64,000 nt of DNA from Oncomelania hupensis (GCA_036898135.1 JBAHVR010000224.1:22501-86500); one strand, 5' to 3'; positions 48,091 through 60,678 are shown, counted from the first letter of the stretch. Notes: generated by a model from the letters alone, not told the origin. Program-made: numbers and translations.

Positions 48091-48310
48091 GAAGAAAAAG
48101 AAGACGAAGAAGAAGAAGAAAAAGAAGAAGAAAGCCCATTATATTACAAAGTATTCATTATTTTATGTAGATTACTATACACAACACACAAAAGATCAGC
48201 TTTTAGCTTACACAAACTGCTTTATTCTTTTGAATGGTGTTGAATGAACATTGATGCACAGCCCTTCAAAACGCTGAACATTCTCAGTTCTAGGAGTCTA
48301 TAGCTACACC

Positions 48311-48712
48311 TTACATTCTTAAAGCCCATTCCATCAACTTCACCCTTCTGCATAATGGACAGTCATGTTTCATGAATAATACAACACAGTCATGTTTCAT
48401 GAACAATATAACACTGTAATCGGTTGGTTCAAGAAAGCATGATGCGATCGACGGAGTATTCTTTACAGCTTTTGATTGTTCAGCTTCGCAGTTTTTTTTG
48501 TGTTTGGTGGTCTTTTCATTGTCGGCTAGATCGTTTCTTCCTCCGTGAGAAATATTCACCGCACATCTGCATGCAGTACAGAAAGCAAACTTTTCACCTC
48601 TTGATGGACACGGAGCGGCCCATGGAAACTTTTCCTTGTAAGCCGCAATGTATCGCTGAATTCGTTTCGGCTTCGCATTAGTTTTCTCTGCGCTAGTCGA
48701 ACTCGACGCCAT
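48311..48712 (-). CDS. Degenerate BED-like zinc-finger ORF of a DNA transposon
   Basis: I chose the ATG at 48712 (CAACATGG) rather than the Met eight codons upstream. The product starts MASSSTSAEKTNAKPKRIQR, then YKEKFPWAAPCPSRGEKFAF, a finger with CTAC, SHGGRNDLADNEKTTKHKK, and IASCFLEP. The first His of the usual H-x(3-5)-H pair is Asn here (ADNEKTTKH), so zinc binding is probably lost. The C-terminus runs into a direct repeat containing TTCATGAAACATGACTGT. Upstream on the minus strand is the palindrome GCGCATGCGC (48731-48740), an NRF1-type site. Confidence 0.55.
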   Translation of the reverse strand: MASSSTSAEKTNAKPKRIQRYIAAYKEKFPWAAPCPSRGEKFAFCTACRCAVNISHGGRNDLADNEKTTKHKKNCEAEQSKAVKNTPSIASCFLEPTDYSVILFMKHDCVVLFMKHDCPLCRRVKLMEWALRM

Positions 48713-48730
48713 GTTGACTGCAGCCGCTAT

Positions 48731-48740
48731 GCGCATGCGC
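48731..48740. promoter_or_regulatory. NRF1-like palindrome GCGCATGCGC
   Basis: A perfect 10 bp palindrome matches the NRF1 consensus and lies about 20 bp before the start codon of the zinc-finger ORF. The start itself (AACATGGCG) resembles a YY1 site. Both are common in TATA-less metazoan promoters. Confidence 0.4.
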
Positions 48741-49494
48741 GAAATTCGCAGAAGAGCTCCCTTCCCGATTCCAGCCAGTAGGCTAGGCCTAGTGCGTTCA
48801 AAGGTGGTCAGCTAGGCGCGGAAAACGAGAGCACAAAAACTTCACTCGATAGACTAGCGCAACATGTTGAAAGCCAAAGTTGCTTCGTTTAAAATTTCGA
48901 GGGTTTTTTTGTGTGTTTTTTTTTTGGGGGGGGGGGAAATCGGAAACCGCATTTTTGTTAGAAAACGACGAAAAAGACGACAGATATTAAAAAAACGATT
49001 TTTTCCGGTTTTTCCGTAACAGTTGGCAGCTATGCATAACCATCAATACAAAGCAACGTCTCCTATTTATGGCTTCAAAAAATTATGAGCTGCAATGCAA
49101 AGACTGAGACTAAAGAAAGTCTGAAACTATGCTTTGCGACAAAACAGTCGTTTAAAAAAAAAAACGCTAAAAAATGGAACGGACGTTATTGTTTACGACA
49201 ATTGTTTAAGATCGACCGATGCATCATTTTTCTGGATGTCAATTGAACATCATACCCTGTTGGAAGACGAGGTCAATGTACTGGCATAATTTATATCACC
49301 TTTCTAATGTTACAATATCCAGCATTTTCTTTCCTTAAGTGCAACAACTCTTTTCGTTGTTCGCTCTGTTATTGTTTAAACTTTGTTAGTCAATTATCCG
49401 TGAACAACGATGTTAATGCTTTTCACGACACCAACAATCCCATATTCATTCAGTATTCATCCTTCCAAAAAAAAATTTAGCTACGGATCATATC

Positions 49495-50999
49495 TGTAAC
49501 AAGAGGACCAGTTTACCCCGCACAATTTGAGCTTTTGCTTGTTTAGTCAGTGTAGTCTTAGAAGGTCACTGTTAGCCTGAAGCAGACGACATAAGTGATC
49601 ATGCGTAACACAGTTGTATCTTGACGCCCGCACAGTTAGTGACATCATCGCAGCCTACGATGGAGCTTCGATTTTACATCCAATCCGATTTTTCCGGCCA
49701 ATGAGAACACAGCTAGAGTAGATAGAACTAGTTCTGCCTGGTAATGCAAATGCAAAAGCTAGGTAGAAGGTCATTTGTGTTGAAAGCTTAGAGCAGTACA
49801 CAGCTATACTCTAGAGAATATCTCCACTGATAGACCAGGGAAGCAGGGCTTGTTGAATATTCAAATTCAATCAAGTTAGCCACGGCCTGACATTGTCAAA
49901 AAGGTAAATGAACATACTTTTCTTTCACCGTGATGTATTTATATTATTGTTGAATTACGTTTGTGAAACTTGCTATGCTTAGAATTAAATTGTTAGTCCG
50001 ACGTTGCGTGACCACGTGTCGAACACGACCGGTCGACGCCATGTTGTATTACGTACTGAACCACTGTTGGTTAACCTATATGTATGCTTGCAGACCAGTG
50101 GCTATACCAGAGAATGTGTATAATATTAATTATTTCTCTATGTGTATAGTTAGCCATGTTTTATATTTATATGTATAGGAAATTAGAGTGCAGATTCCAG
50201 TGGACCACGGACTTCGCAGAATGTTCGTCGCTTATATATAGCGATGTGGAGCTAATCACTGAGGGCTACTTCGGCCTTCAGTGAGACGCTCTGCACACAC
50301 CTATTATACAGGGTTGTGCAGATTTTCTTCTCGTGTGTTACCGACGAGCAGGCATTGTATCGTGAGCCCAACTGGGCGAAAGACCAGAACAAGTCGTCGC
50401 TGAAAGTTGGTCTGCAGAGGCCTCTCTAGCAATGAGCAAAGAGAGCCCACCAGTCTAGCCACAGGGAAAAAACTCCAAGACAACACAGCGTGTCAAGGAA
50501 TCAACCACAACACAGCTCTTCGGACACTGAGCTAAGTACACAGCCTTCAGTGCACCAAACTCTGTATAAACAGGACCACAGTAGTCCACTCTTCAAGAAC
50601 TCTGACCATTAGGGCAGAAAGTATACAGTGCCCGATGAAGATAAAGTAGCTGCCTAGAACTCTCAAGAGCGAACCATTCGCATTGACATTTGAACTTTTA
50701 AGTTAGTTTCATACATCGAAGATCGTGTATCGAGTAGAGGAAATAAATGTGTGATTTTTACTGTTATCAAGTGGCTGGACTACATATGTTTCATAGCTGT
50801 GTGAAAGCTAGTGTGACAGTGATCTTTTACCATTTTTCTATCTATCTCTGTACCCCAGCCTAAACACAGACCGAGCTAAACAAATAAATGTATTAAGTTA
50901 AGTCACAGGGCGATTACTAGCGATCCCCATAGACTAAAGACGAGTGGGTAATAGCATTCCATTGTGCAGAGCCCAGCAACAATAAAATCCCACGTCACA
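49495..50999 (+). mobile_element. Solo LTR, family E copy 3
   Basis: This 1505 bp copy begins TGTAACAAGAGGACCAG and ends CCCACGTCACA. It is flanked by the perfect 5 bp repeat ATATC (49490-49494 and 51000-51004). It aligns with copies 1 and 2 and has no internal region. Confidence 0.85.
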
Positions 51000-51004
51000 A
51001 TATC

Positions 51005-52930
51005 AGGCTGACATTCGATGTGACACGCCAAATTTCTAACTTTGATACGTGAGCTAAAGTTCAAAATGTGAAAGCCTACGGAGAGGAGAGTCTGAGCCGT
51101 TCTTTGAATAAATTGGGAGTACGCCTCCCTGTCTGCTTCGAAAGAGGTAAATAATTACTGATAAACATCACTAATTATCTTATCTAACAACTGTTATTTA
51201 AATGGTCCTGACAAACCACAAAAGCAGAAATACAAGAATACGTGTGATGAATAAATGAATACTCAACAAACCACACAAACGTAACTACTATTGGTGTCTG
51301 AAACAAATGTTTCGTCTCCCATAATTGCAAAAGTTCTGTATGAAGTCAATATGGAAGGTAATATTGGACAAATAAATACTCCAAAGTTATGTATAATACT
51401 TACTTCCACTGTCCAGTGCTGGCTATTAGAGACCACACATCTCTGCACGGACACACATAATCAGCCCACATTCCACTGTCCTTGGTACATTACTCACCAA
51501 CATTGAATGTCCAATATGAGCACCGGGCGTTAAAATACCAAACATCAAGCCTGGATGACTAGCTGACTACTGAATCATCAATACTGCAACACATGATTCA
51601 GAGCTTAACTTCTGAACCTCAGGGTTAAGCCTTCCGTAAACTGTATTACGATCGGGCAATGAACCTTTCAAAGGGTATGAAATAGGATGGCCAATGATGG
51701 ATGACGCGTTGAAAGCTGAGGAACAGTGTTGAAAAGGAAAACGAAAACGTTGTAGAGATTGTTCACCGTTGTTCTTAGCAAAAATCTTGACATGTGTTTC
51801 ATTCACGTTTAGGCCAACACGGCCCGCTTGAAAATAATGCTGCACAGATCATGCAGCGAACAGATGAAGCATATGCTAACTTATGAACTACGCAAAACAA
51901 GTTCTAAAGTCACCGATAATTCTCATGAAAAGGATAAAGCACAAATATTGCAAAACACAAATGAATCATAATATCTCACTTCCCAACCGCACAGTACATT
52001 GTAATGAAACCACTCAGCACAATTAAAGCCACAAGCATGATTCCCTTAAAAGGCCTATAGCGCAAACTCTGCAACAGAGTAATCGTAATTATAGATATAT
52101 AGATGAATTTCTTATGTGAACCACTCAAACCAGTCACACACACAAATCTCCTAAAAATGAAACAGGGTACAGAGAGTATAGCGGAGAAGTTCTAAACAGC
52201 TAAAGCCGGCGTGTCTGTGCTAATAATATACAAGCTCGTTAGCATCAAGTCGGAGCCTGATCCTGGCAGCAGCAGGAAGCGGGATGGAATGAACGAATGA
52301 CAATTGCCAGTGGGACTAGTTGCTGCTAACTGCATCAACAGTCAGCACGGGCATCAGTCCAGAACTCTTGTCTCACGTATCTGGCACTAGTCATTGTATG
52401 CTCTCTACTCGATGCCACTGTCCCCTTTAGTGCATCTGAAGTGGGGCTGGCGAAGCGCCCCAATTTCCATGGAAATGGACATTAATACATGATACCCTCG
52501 TTATCAGCCACGGTCATATAACAAAGACCTAGGTAGAGTAGTTCATAACAAACTACATGATCAAGCATACCCTACACCCCCAAAAATCCCTGCCTTATTC
52601 TCCGCCCGCTATTCCCGGGTGCAATACAATAGCCCCAACGAATTATTAAAAAAAACACACATACAAAAACATACTTATCCTATTACACATCAATGAATCC
52701 CGCAATGCCCGATTTGCAGTTTGGCACAACGAATATTTCCACCATTCATCTTTTCACCATCGATTGTCCCTAAAATTTTCTACCTCATCCTGTCCCCTTC
52801 TAGATTTGTCATAGAAACAACAGCCAAACAACACAATGCCACTGTTTTTAAAACTAACGTCTCTGAACTTGCTTCGTTTTGTCAACATCAGCCGGCAGCA
52901 CAAAAAAACACCTCCAGTTACATCACTGCA
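51005..52930. other. No gene or repeat recognised
   Basis: Unique-looking AT-rich sequence. Short open frames on both strands have no recognisable domains. Confidence 0.5.
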
Positions 52931-53064
52931 GACACGGGGATTAATAGGTAAGCAACATACACGGGGATTTATAGGTCAGCAACATACACGGGGATTAATA
53001 GGTATGCAACAGACACGGGGATTTATAGTTTAGCAACAGACCCGGGGTTAAATAGGTAAGCAAC
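52930..53064 (+). repeat. Five-copy minisatellite, unit about 27 bp
   Basis: The unit is close to ACACGGGGATTAATAGGTAA + GCAACAT. Copies alternate ATTAATAGG and ATTTATAGG. Confidence 0.85.
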
Positions 53065-53443
53065 AGCTTAACACCGAGTATCAGCAAGTTTGGATCTGGA
53101 TTGTTTCGTTGCAGACATCCATATACTTGTACGCAGTCTCAGCCAATCTGGAAGGCATAGTAAGCGGTAGGATGCAAGTATTGTCTGTTACAGCATGATG
53201 ATGCGTGAAAGGCAGATCTGCAGAGAGGGTTTGGGGTCCAGCTGGTTGTGTGGCCCAACACACATGGCCAGCTCCACACTCTCCATGTTCCGCAAAAGTC
53301 AGCAAGGGTTAGGGCATGTATAACATATATGATTGGGTACACGCGCGCACACACACACACACACATATATACATATAGGCTTATAAAATGTTCCTACATA
53401 ACCGGTTAACAGTTTTCCCTACGGTTATCTGCGGACCCGGCCT

Positions 53444-53479
53444 TTGGATCCGGGAACCCGGCTCGGTTCCCGGATCCAA
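53444..53479. other. Perfect 15 bp hairpin
   Basis: TTGGATCCGGGAACC (53444-53458) and its exact reverse complement (53465-53479) are separated by the 6-base loop CGGCTC. No T-run follows and no gene is near, so it is not a terminator. Confidence 0.8.
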
Positions 53480-53575
53480 GGCGGCTCCCAAAAAACGATC
53501 TGGGAACGACGGGTAGGGTAAGGCAGTGCCTCGACGGGTAGGGTAAGGCAGTGCTACACATATTCCGCTCGAAAC

Positions 53576-53594
53576 GGGTTAGGGTTAGGGTTAG
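53576..53594 (+). repeat. Short interstitial TTAGGG array
   Basis: GGGTTAGGGTTAGGGTTAG gives three telomere-type units. A duplicated GACGGGTAGGGTAAGGCAGTG lies just upstream (53513 and 53533), and (CT)n follows at about 53655-53699. Confidence 0.8.
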
Positions 53595-53655
53595 CGGTCC
53601 GTCTACAAGTGAATAAATTACATAGCGTTATATAGGAGGTTCCAGGAAACATGGG

Positions 53656-53699
<44 letters not shown>

Positions 53700-53718
53700 C
53701 CCCCTCACTTAGTGGATT

Positions 53719-53977
53719 ATATTCTATTTTGATTTTGTAAACGGAGGTTCGATAAATTAGAGTACCGCCTAATCTTGCCCTGCATGGGATGCCTTTTTTA
53801 TGAAGTGACTGGCTGGTGGAGTGGAGTGCCTTCAGTGTGTATTACCAATAGGGTTGTTTCAGCAGATCTTTTATACAGATCGCAGGTCAGTCCTCTTTCA
53901 ACGAAGTTCAAAGTTGTGGTCTTTATTCGGTTCTTTGCAGTCCGCTGGACCATATAAACAAAGACTAACTAACTAAC
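53719..53977 (+). mobile_element. Element A, 5'-truncated copy (3'-extended subfamily)
   Basis: It starts within the element at ATTCTATTTTG and carries the about 35 bp 3' extension seen in the 5073-5689 copy. It ends GTCCGCTGGACCATATAAAC with a (CTAA)n tail. Confidence 0.8.
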
Positions 53978-54826
53978 AACCTAATCTATGTGACCCTTGT
54001 GCTTGCTGTTTTATCAGCAAATGGCAGAACAGTATGGGGGGGTGGTCACACAGAGTAACTAGTCTTGTGATGCCTTATGCCCTCTTCAAAAGTCTCAGCC
54101 ACACTGTGTATGTGTAGGGAGAAGGTGGGAAAGAGGAGGAGGGGGAGAGTATGAGGGCAGGGGAGGGTCGGAGATGCCAAGAACTGTGCGGCCTGGTGGT
54201 TGGCAATCAGAGCGATCGAGGTTTAGAGCGGTCAACCGGGAGTGTAGGGAAACACACAGAACCAGGATATTGGAAGCAACATTGCAAGGGTCTGTTGTTT
54301 TGTTTCTTTATGCATGAGGTGCAGTAACAACTGAGGGAAATGCCAATAAACACAGAAACAATGGTATAGGCAAAACACAGATGGACAGACAGGCAGGTAG
54401 ACACACGCACATCCATAAACACACAGGCACCCACACACAATCGATCATGCAGACAGACGTATATACATTCATCCACGCTATATCTATCCCATACTAAACA
54501 GAAACAGTTCCACAGCTAACGCGATCATTTCAAATGAAATAAGAACCACATGTAAGCAAGCGCGCTGTCTGTCTGTCTGTCTGTCTGTCTTACACGCACA
54601 CATACATGCACACCACCACCACCATCATCCAGGAGCTGGGCAGCTAAACAAACATATGAAGTTAAACTATAATATTTTCAATTACTGAATTAGTCTAATG
54701 AGGAGGTGGATGCATAACGGGGGAGGGTAGGAGAGGTGAGGGAGAGAGGGAGTGTTAATGCGCTGGAACTGGGACTCGGAAGTAGAACACCACGTACTGA
54801 GATGCGTGAAAGCACTGATGCCAGAT

Positions 54827-54895
<69 letters not shown>

Positions 54896-55504
54896 CAGAG
54901 GAGAGAGAGAGAGAGAGACAGAGAGAGAGACAGAGAGCATCAGAAATAAGACAGTGTTGATGGAAAAAAACATCATCCCTCTTAAATTGCGCCTGAATGC
55001 TGCCCAACAGACATATTACTCTTGCTGTTTCTGTAATTGCTACCAAACTTGCACTAATGAGGGGCAGGAGCTACACTCATAACAGATAATTAGTTGTATT
55101 ATGGGGCAAGCGGAACAGAAGGATAGTTTGTGACGTGAAGGGCGGGAGGTACAGTCTAAAATAATAGTTTGTGGAATGATGGGGCAGCAAAGAGTGAAAT
55201 TCCCAAAGGTTTAAGAAAGCAGCGAAAAAGACAGTCACAAAGCAACATAAAAATGTGTAACCGGTCTATACTTTAAACCGTTACATTTTGTTTAAAGAAT
55301 TTCATATAAAAATGGGCAACATGTGTAATCGCTTTCAATCATGTTCACATGAAATAGCAAACTGATGAATCAATCTTATCTTGCAAAGTCATGTCACAGG
55401 TCTGAAAGGTGAGCAAGCGACAACTAGAAAAACAATAGTTTATATCAATCTGATAGTAGATATATCAATCGCACAATGATCTGAACCCTCGAAGTGTGGT
55501 TGTG

Positions 55505-55541
<37 letters not shown>

Positions 55542-58500
55542 CTTAAATAATATACCTGTTATTATAGTAGAAGTCTTCACGGACTACATGTGCAATGTTA
55601 CACAAATCCATATATATGTAGCCGAGCGGAGCATTTGACTCCTCATCTCGGCCACGTCCTTGAGAACACGGTCCAAACTGAACTGTCATTTTCATTTATC
55701 CCTCGTAAGAGAGACATAAAAACATTTGCATTGCAAGGCGGTGAAGCGTGCTAAAAGTAAACCGGTTTGCCGGACATATAGTGCCACGACACTCTCTGCA
55801 AAGTCACTGCCACTGACTTGCATAAAATGCCTGCCAGACAATGTATTCCTGCTCAGCCGGGAAGAACAAATGTCGTGTCTCCTTGTCTTGCATACCCCAA
55901 TGGCCACTCAAAAGGATTCTGCACAGCAGGAGCCACCCAAGGATAGTCTAACCAACAAATGGAAGGTAGACAACCTCTCTCCCAAGCCTAAACCAATCGC
56001 CTCCCATTCCGCCACACATATGTAAACATGCATAGCTGTGCGAGAAAGGTTTGAACCACAAGCTGCTATATCTAATCAGAATGAATCATGAAAATCCTAT
56101 GCATAATGTTTATAAGGTGTAGGTAGTGAGGCTTTCCCAAAAGCGAATACGATTTTTTTTAAATGTGCTTCATGGAGAAGAAGAAGAAGAAGAAGAAGAA
56201 GAAGGAAAAGGAGAGGAGGGGAGGAGGAGTCGGAGGTGATGGTGATGATGTTGATGCTGCTTTTGCTGCTGCTGTTGATGGTGATGATGATGAGGATGAT
56301 GATGTCGACGACTACGATAATGCTGCAGTTGCTGATTATGATGACGACGAAGATCGAGGAGGAAGAAGCGAGTGAGGAGAGGAGGCAGATTAAAGAGAAT
56401 TACAGGCACTGCTCAGCTACGAGTGTGCACATGAAACTTCGTCTTTTCAGTGTTCAAGAGAACGCTACAACGTACAGCGAGTAGTTTCGCAACTATCCCA
56501 CTCAGTGAGCAAATCACCAGCGTGCGATGCCAATCAGTGAGGGCTTAAATCTTGCTGGCTGCAGCGGCGGCTAACTTGGCCATTGGCATCAAAACTACTT
56601 TTCCCAGCATTTTTTTTTTTAAATAACTTCTCGCCGCATGCCCGTGAGCTATAAAACAAGAAAGGCGAAATGAAAGGCGCAACACGGCTGCGTCATTAAA
56701 TTCTAAATATTTGTTCCAACCAGAAAGAAGCGCCGTGAGCACGGCTCCAAGCGTGAAAGATCTTATGCGCTGTATAAATTGTGATTCATTCCTTCATACA
56801 TTCCAAGAATACTTTGGAAGAATGAATCAATGTTAAGGATTCACATTAAGAGTAAAACAGAATGAATCAATCTTACGGATTCACATAATGTGACCATAAA
56901 ACCGCATTTTTAATCATTCGGATAATGTGACAATGCCATACATTTTCAAAATATTTTTCATTTCACTACAGCAGTAGCAAGAGGAATAATGAACTTGATA
57001 ATTATGCCAGCACTAAATATTAACTTGTTTCAAGTTTCAGTCTGTTGCTTTGCTTGATTGTGAAGCAATAAAACTCCACAGTAATAAAGACAAAATGAGA
57101 AATTAAAACACGATTATGCCGCATGACTCATGATGAACAGTTAAAAAGAGTAAAGAGTTTTAAAATCTCTTTCTCTACCTGGGGTGGTGCTCTCTGTCTG
57201 TCTGTCTCTCTTTTGTGATATGTTTTTTGTGTGTTGGTCTCTCTCCCCTCACTGTTATTTCTATCTCCCTCTCTCTCTCACACATCCCCCCCCCACACAC
57301 ACACACAATCACGCGCGCGCATACAAACACTCGAAACTCGGAAATCGAGAGAATTTTGTTTTGAAGAGTGTGGGTGGGGAGGGGATGGGGGAGGTAACAC
57401 ATCAAACCAAACAAAGCAGTCCACACTTGTGTACAAATACAGCTTTTATACTTTGGTGTTATGACAATGACAACTTCAGACCTCTACAGTAAAGAAGATC
57501 CAATAACAAAACAATTGTGTGTTTAAACTGTTAAGATTAAGAATGGAAATAATCAAAATAAAACAACATACTACTGCCACTAGCACTGTACTACACTACT
57601 ACTAACTTAAGGCAGAGAGCCCCAACACAAGAGAGCAGCTCTTAAAGAAAGTGAACAACCGCAAAGCACAGCAAATTACAAACAAATATGTATAGACCTA
57701 CCTGTCTTACAAAGAGTGGAAGGAAAACTCTCTTCGACACACACTACACCAGCCCCTATACAACAAACCAAGGCCGCTCTGCATGTAGAATACGAGAGCA
57801 ATCGGACAAAACGAACTGTATCGTAATGCTACCTAACTTCCAACTTCAACATAATTGTCACTGTTACTCGGGCCAAAACGAACTGTAACGTAACGCTACC
57901 TAACTTCCAGCTACAACAACTACAGCGTAAATGTCCTTGCAAAGCACGCCACCCTATTTGGCTGGCGACAGTCCAAAAACACCACTTGTCAGTCCAATTT
58001 ACAGGCTAGGCCATCCATTAACGTTTTACTGTTGTGGCGGGGTACCCGGGTACCCAGTATTTAAGTATCCTTAAAAACCTCGCTCTACCCCAACTATTTC
58101 CACCAAGGTCCCCAATCTCAATGATTTAAAGTACAGGCTACATAAAGTTTTACTTAAAGTTGTGTAAATCATGCATAAGCCATGTAGTGGGTCTTAGATC
58201 TAGAAAAATGCGCAAAAAAACTTACAAAATATGTCTAATTCACACTAACAGATGATTATAATTCACACATTTATGAAAATCGAATCTAAACCGTGTCCGA
58301 CCATTCAAAAGGTCGTCTGCCCTTAGAATATCTATTTTTACAGGCCAAAAAAAACACAAAAAAATTTTACAGGCCCCCCAAAAACAAACATTCGAGTTAC
58401 CGGTGGTGACTAAACGCTATTAGCATGTGTTGGAGGGCTTTGCGGTGGCTCTTTATAGGTGACTGGTTCTCGGCCTATTCTATCGGTTGACGCGTAAATG

Positions 58501-59516
58501 AACCATACTATCTAGTGTAGCAGTCCCAAACAGAAAAGAAACAAAACATCCCAGACTCACTTTAAATTTCCAAGCACACGGCAAATACAATTTTATATCC
58601 GCTAATAAAGTATTACAGCTACGCCGACGATGTAACCCAAAGCAGTCCAATAAGGGGTACAATTTTACTTCCACTAAATTAAGTATTACAGCCATACCGA
58701 CGATTTAGCCCAAAGCAGTCCGGGTACTCCGCCACACAGCTCAGTTGAGACTATCTGAAGATTAAGTTCGTTAGCCTCTTGTGAGAGGTTCTAGGCAAGT
58801 CTCAGCTACGCTGTTTGGTATACCTCTAAACAGCATAAGGTGAACAATAATTAACGTTGCATGCACTGCACTGACTTAGAAAGAAATGTATAATGACAAT
58901 CGCATCGAGGCTCACTTCAACATAATCAATGTGTAGGTAATATATGTATTTGTTTACTTAGGCTTGATAATCAAGCAATTTGTAAACTACAATGATCCAA
59001 CAGAGGTATTTTGCGTTTCTATCATTATCTAAGAAAGTACATTGTACGCAATACTGTTGATGGAAGAAGAGAGCGCCGGTCGCTAAGCTCTTTTATTCTC
59101 CCTCCCCCCTCCTCCACACACACATACAATGGCGACAATGAGTTTACTTAAGAAACTGCGTTGTTCACGTTAACTCACTTTAAAAAAAAGAAAAGAAAAA
59201 AAAAGAAGGATATCATGGATAAGGTAATCAACCGTTTCTCGAACAGACCGCCAAGCTTTGCCTTTTAAGACGGCTCTTCCTTTTTATGTAAACAATATAC
59301 ACACTTCCGCTGTGGTGCTACGTTCAGAAACATGAATGATACTAGTAACAGAGATGTTGTCACGGTGTTAATCGTCTAGATGTCTTTTGATTTAACCACA
59401 TTCTTTTGTCACTAGAAGACGGACATTGCATGCAGATATGATTGGTCGTTGTAGAGTTGGAGGATGCTTCAAAGCGAGGAGGGGGTTGTAACTGCGCCCT
59501 GACAAGGTTGAAGCCC
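53978..59516. other. No gene recognised; microsatellites and local duplications
   Basis: (GA)n lies at 54832-54938, (GT)n at about 55500-55538 and (GAA)n at 56177-56206, followed by GAT/GCT triplets to 56360. Two local tandem duplications are seen: about 57809-57915 (AACGAACTGTA, CTACCTAACTTCCA) and about 58590-58728 (CCCAAAGCAGTCC twice). Nothing protein-like was found. Confidence 0.6.
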
Positions 59517-60315
59517 ATTTGGAAAGAGAAGACCATCAGTCTACATTCCAAAGTAAGACTGCTGCGCTCCCTTGTCATCTCCATCTTCCTATACGCTTGC
59601 GAAACATGAACCCTCACAGCACACCTACAACGAAGAATACGAAGCATGGAGATTAGGTGCTACAGATGGCTTCTGGGCATTTCCTATTTCCTATACCCAG
59701 CACATCCTATCCTATCCTATCCTGTCCCGTAACCCGAAGGTCGTAGGGGCACCACAGATGACCGTTTAACCAGCATACTCCATCTTTCTCTGTCCTCAGC
59801 AGCCCTGATGGCTTCGCTCAGTGTCAAACCAGTCCATTCTCGAATGTTGTCCTCCCACCTCTTTTTCGGTCTCCCTTTTCTTCTACCTCCTTGCACTGTG
59901 CCTTGCAGAATAGTCTTTGCAAGGCCTGATGATCTGGTGACGTGGCCATACCACCGAAGTTTCCGTTTCTTCACCACCCAGCACATCACCAACGACGAAG
60001 TCCGACAGACCCTCATACAAGCCATTGGACAACACAATGACATGCTCACAGTGGTGAAGAAACGAAAACTCCGATGGTATGGCTACGTCACCAGATCATC
60101 AGGCCTTGTAAAGATCATCCTGGAAGGCAAGGTGCAAAGAGGACGAAGAAGAGGGAGACAGAAAAAGAAAACAACATTCGAGAAGGGACTGGCTTGACAC
60201 TGAGCGAAGCTATTAGGGTTGCTGAGGACAGAGAAAGATGGAGTATGCTGGTTAAACGATCATCTGTGATGCCCAAACGACTTCCGATTTAGGGGATAGG
60301 ATAGGACATGATAGG
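59517..60315 (+). mobile_element. LINE-B 3' end, host of a nested insertion
   Basis: Degenerate C-terminal LINE coding (SLVISIFLYACET, RRIRSMEIRCYRWLLGI, then [39 protein letters not shown]) ends in GGGGATAGGATAGG. It is split at 59706 by a second copy of the same family. Confidence 0.8.
59707..59975 (-). mobile_element. LINE-B 3' fragment nested in a LINE-B copy
   Basis: This 269 bp copy is in opposite orientation and flanked by the perfect 12 bp duplication ACCCAGCACATC (59695-59706 and 59976-59987). On the minus strand it reads [39 protein letters not shown] and the (GGATA)n tail. It is less degraded than its host. Confidence 0.9.
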
Positions 60316-60678
60316 ATAGCTTGTAAAAGTTTCAACTCCCTTGTATACGTTTCAGTTGGCCCCTTCCCTACACGATTAAACATTGCAAAAGATTTTTTTA
60401 GGTGAGTTGTGAGGAGTTAACACTGATTGGATGTTTGATGAAAGGGGTAGGGATGGTGGTGATGTGAGGGTGATGGGGGTATGGGAGGTGTGGTGTGGGG
60501 GATGGAGGAGATAGAAAGTTGCCACGTCATTAGTTGGGAGAATCCAGGATGTGTTCCGTGTGGTGAACCGTGATCAGCGTCAACACGAACAAAGCCAATC
60601 TAGCGATAGATCAAAGACATCGCTATCACGTTTCCCACTCTTAACGTGCTGCGTATAAACGTAGTAGGTAGGTTTACG

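Larger units (their letters stand above)
47861..49034 (-). mobile_element. 1.17 kb DNA transposon (hAT-like?) with terminal inverted repeats
   Basis: CATAGCTGCCAAC (47861-47873) is exactly inverted at 49022-49034. CATAAC flanks both sides (47855-47860 and 49035-49040). Two strong hairpins lie near the left end: an 11 bp stem around 47917-47942 and an 8 bp stem around 47951-47972. A (TAA)n run lies at 48028-48087. The only ORF is a zinc-finger protein on the minus strand, and no transposase catalytic domain is seen. The finger type suggests a hAT relative; the superfamily is uncertain because the flanking repeat is 6 bp as read, not 8. Confidence 0.65.

Noticed and set aside
52930..53064. CRISPR-like regularly spaced repeat
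   Set aside because: The units are directly tandem without unique spacers and the context is eukaryotic, so it is a minisatellite.
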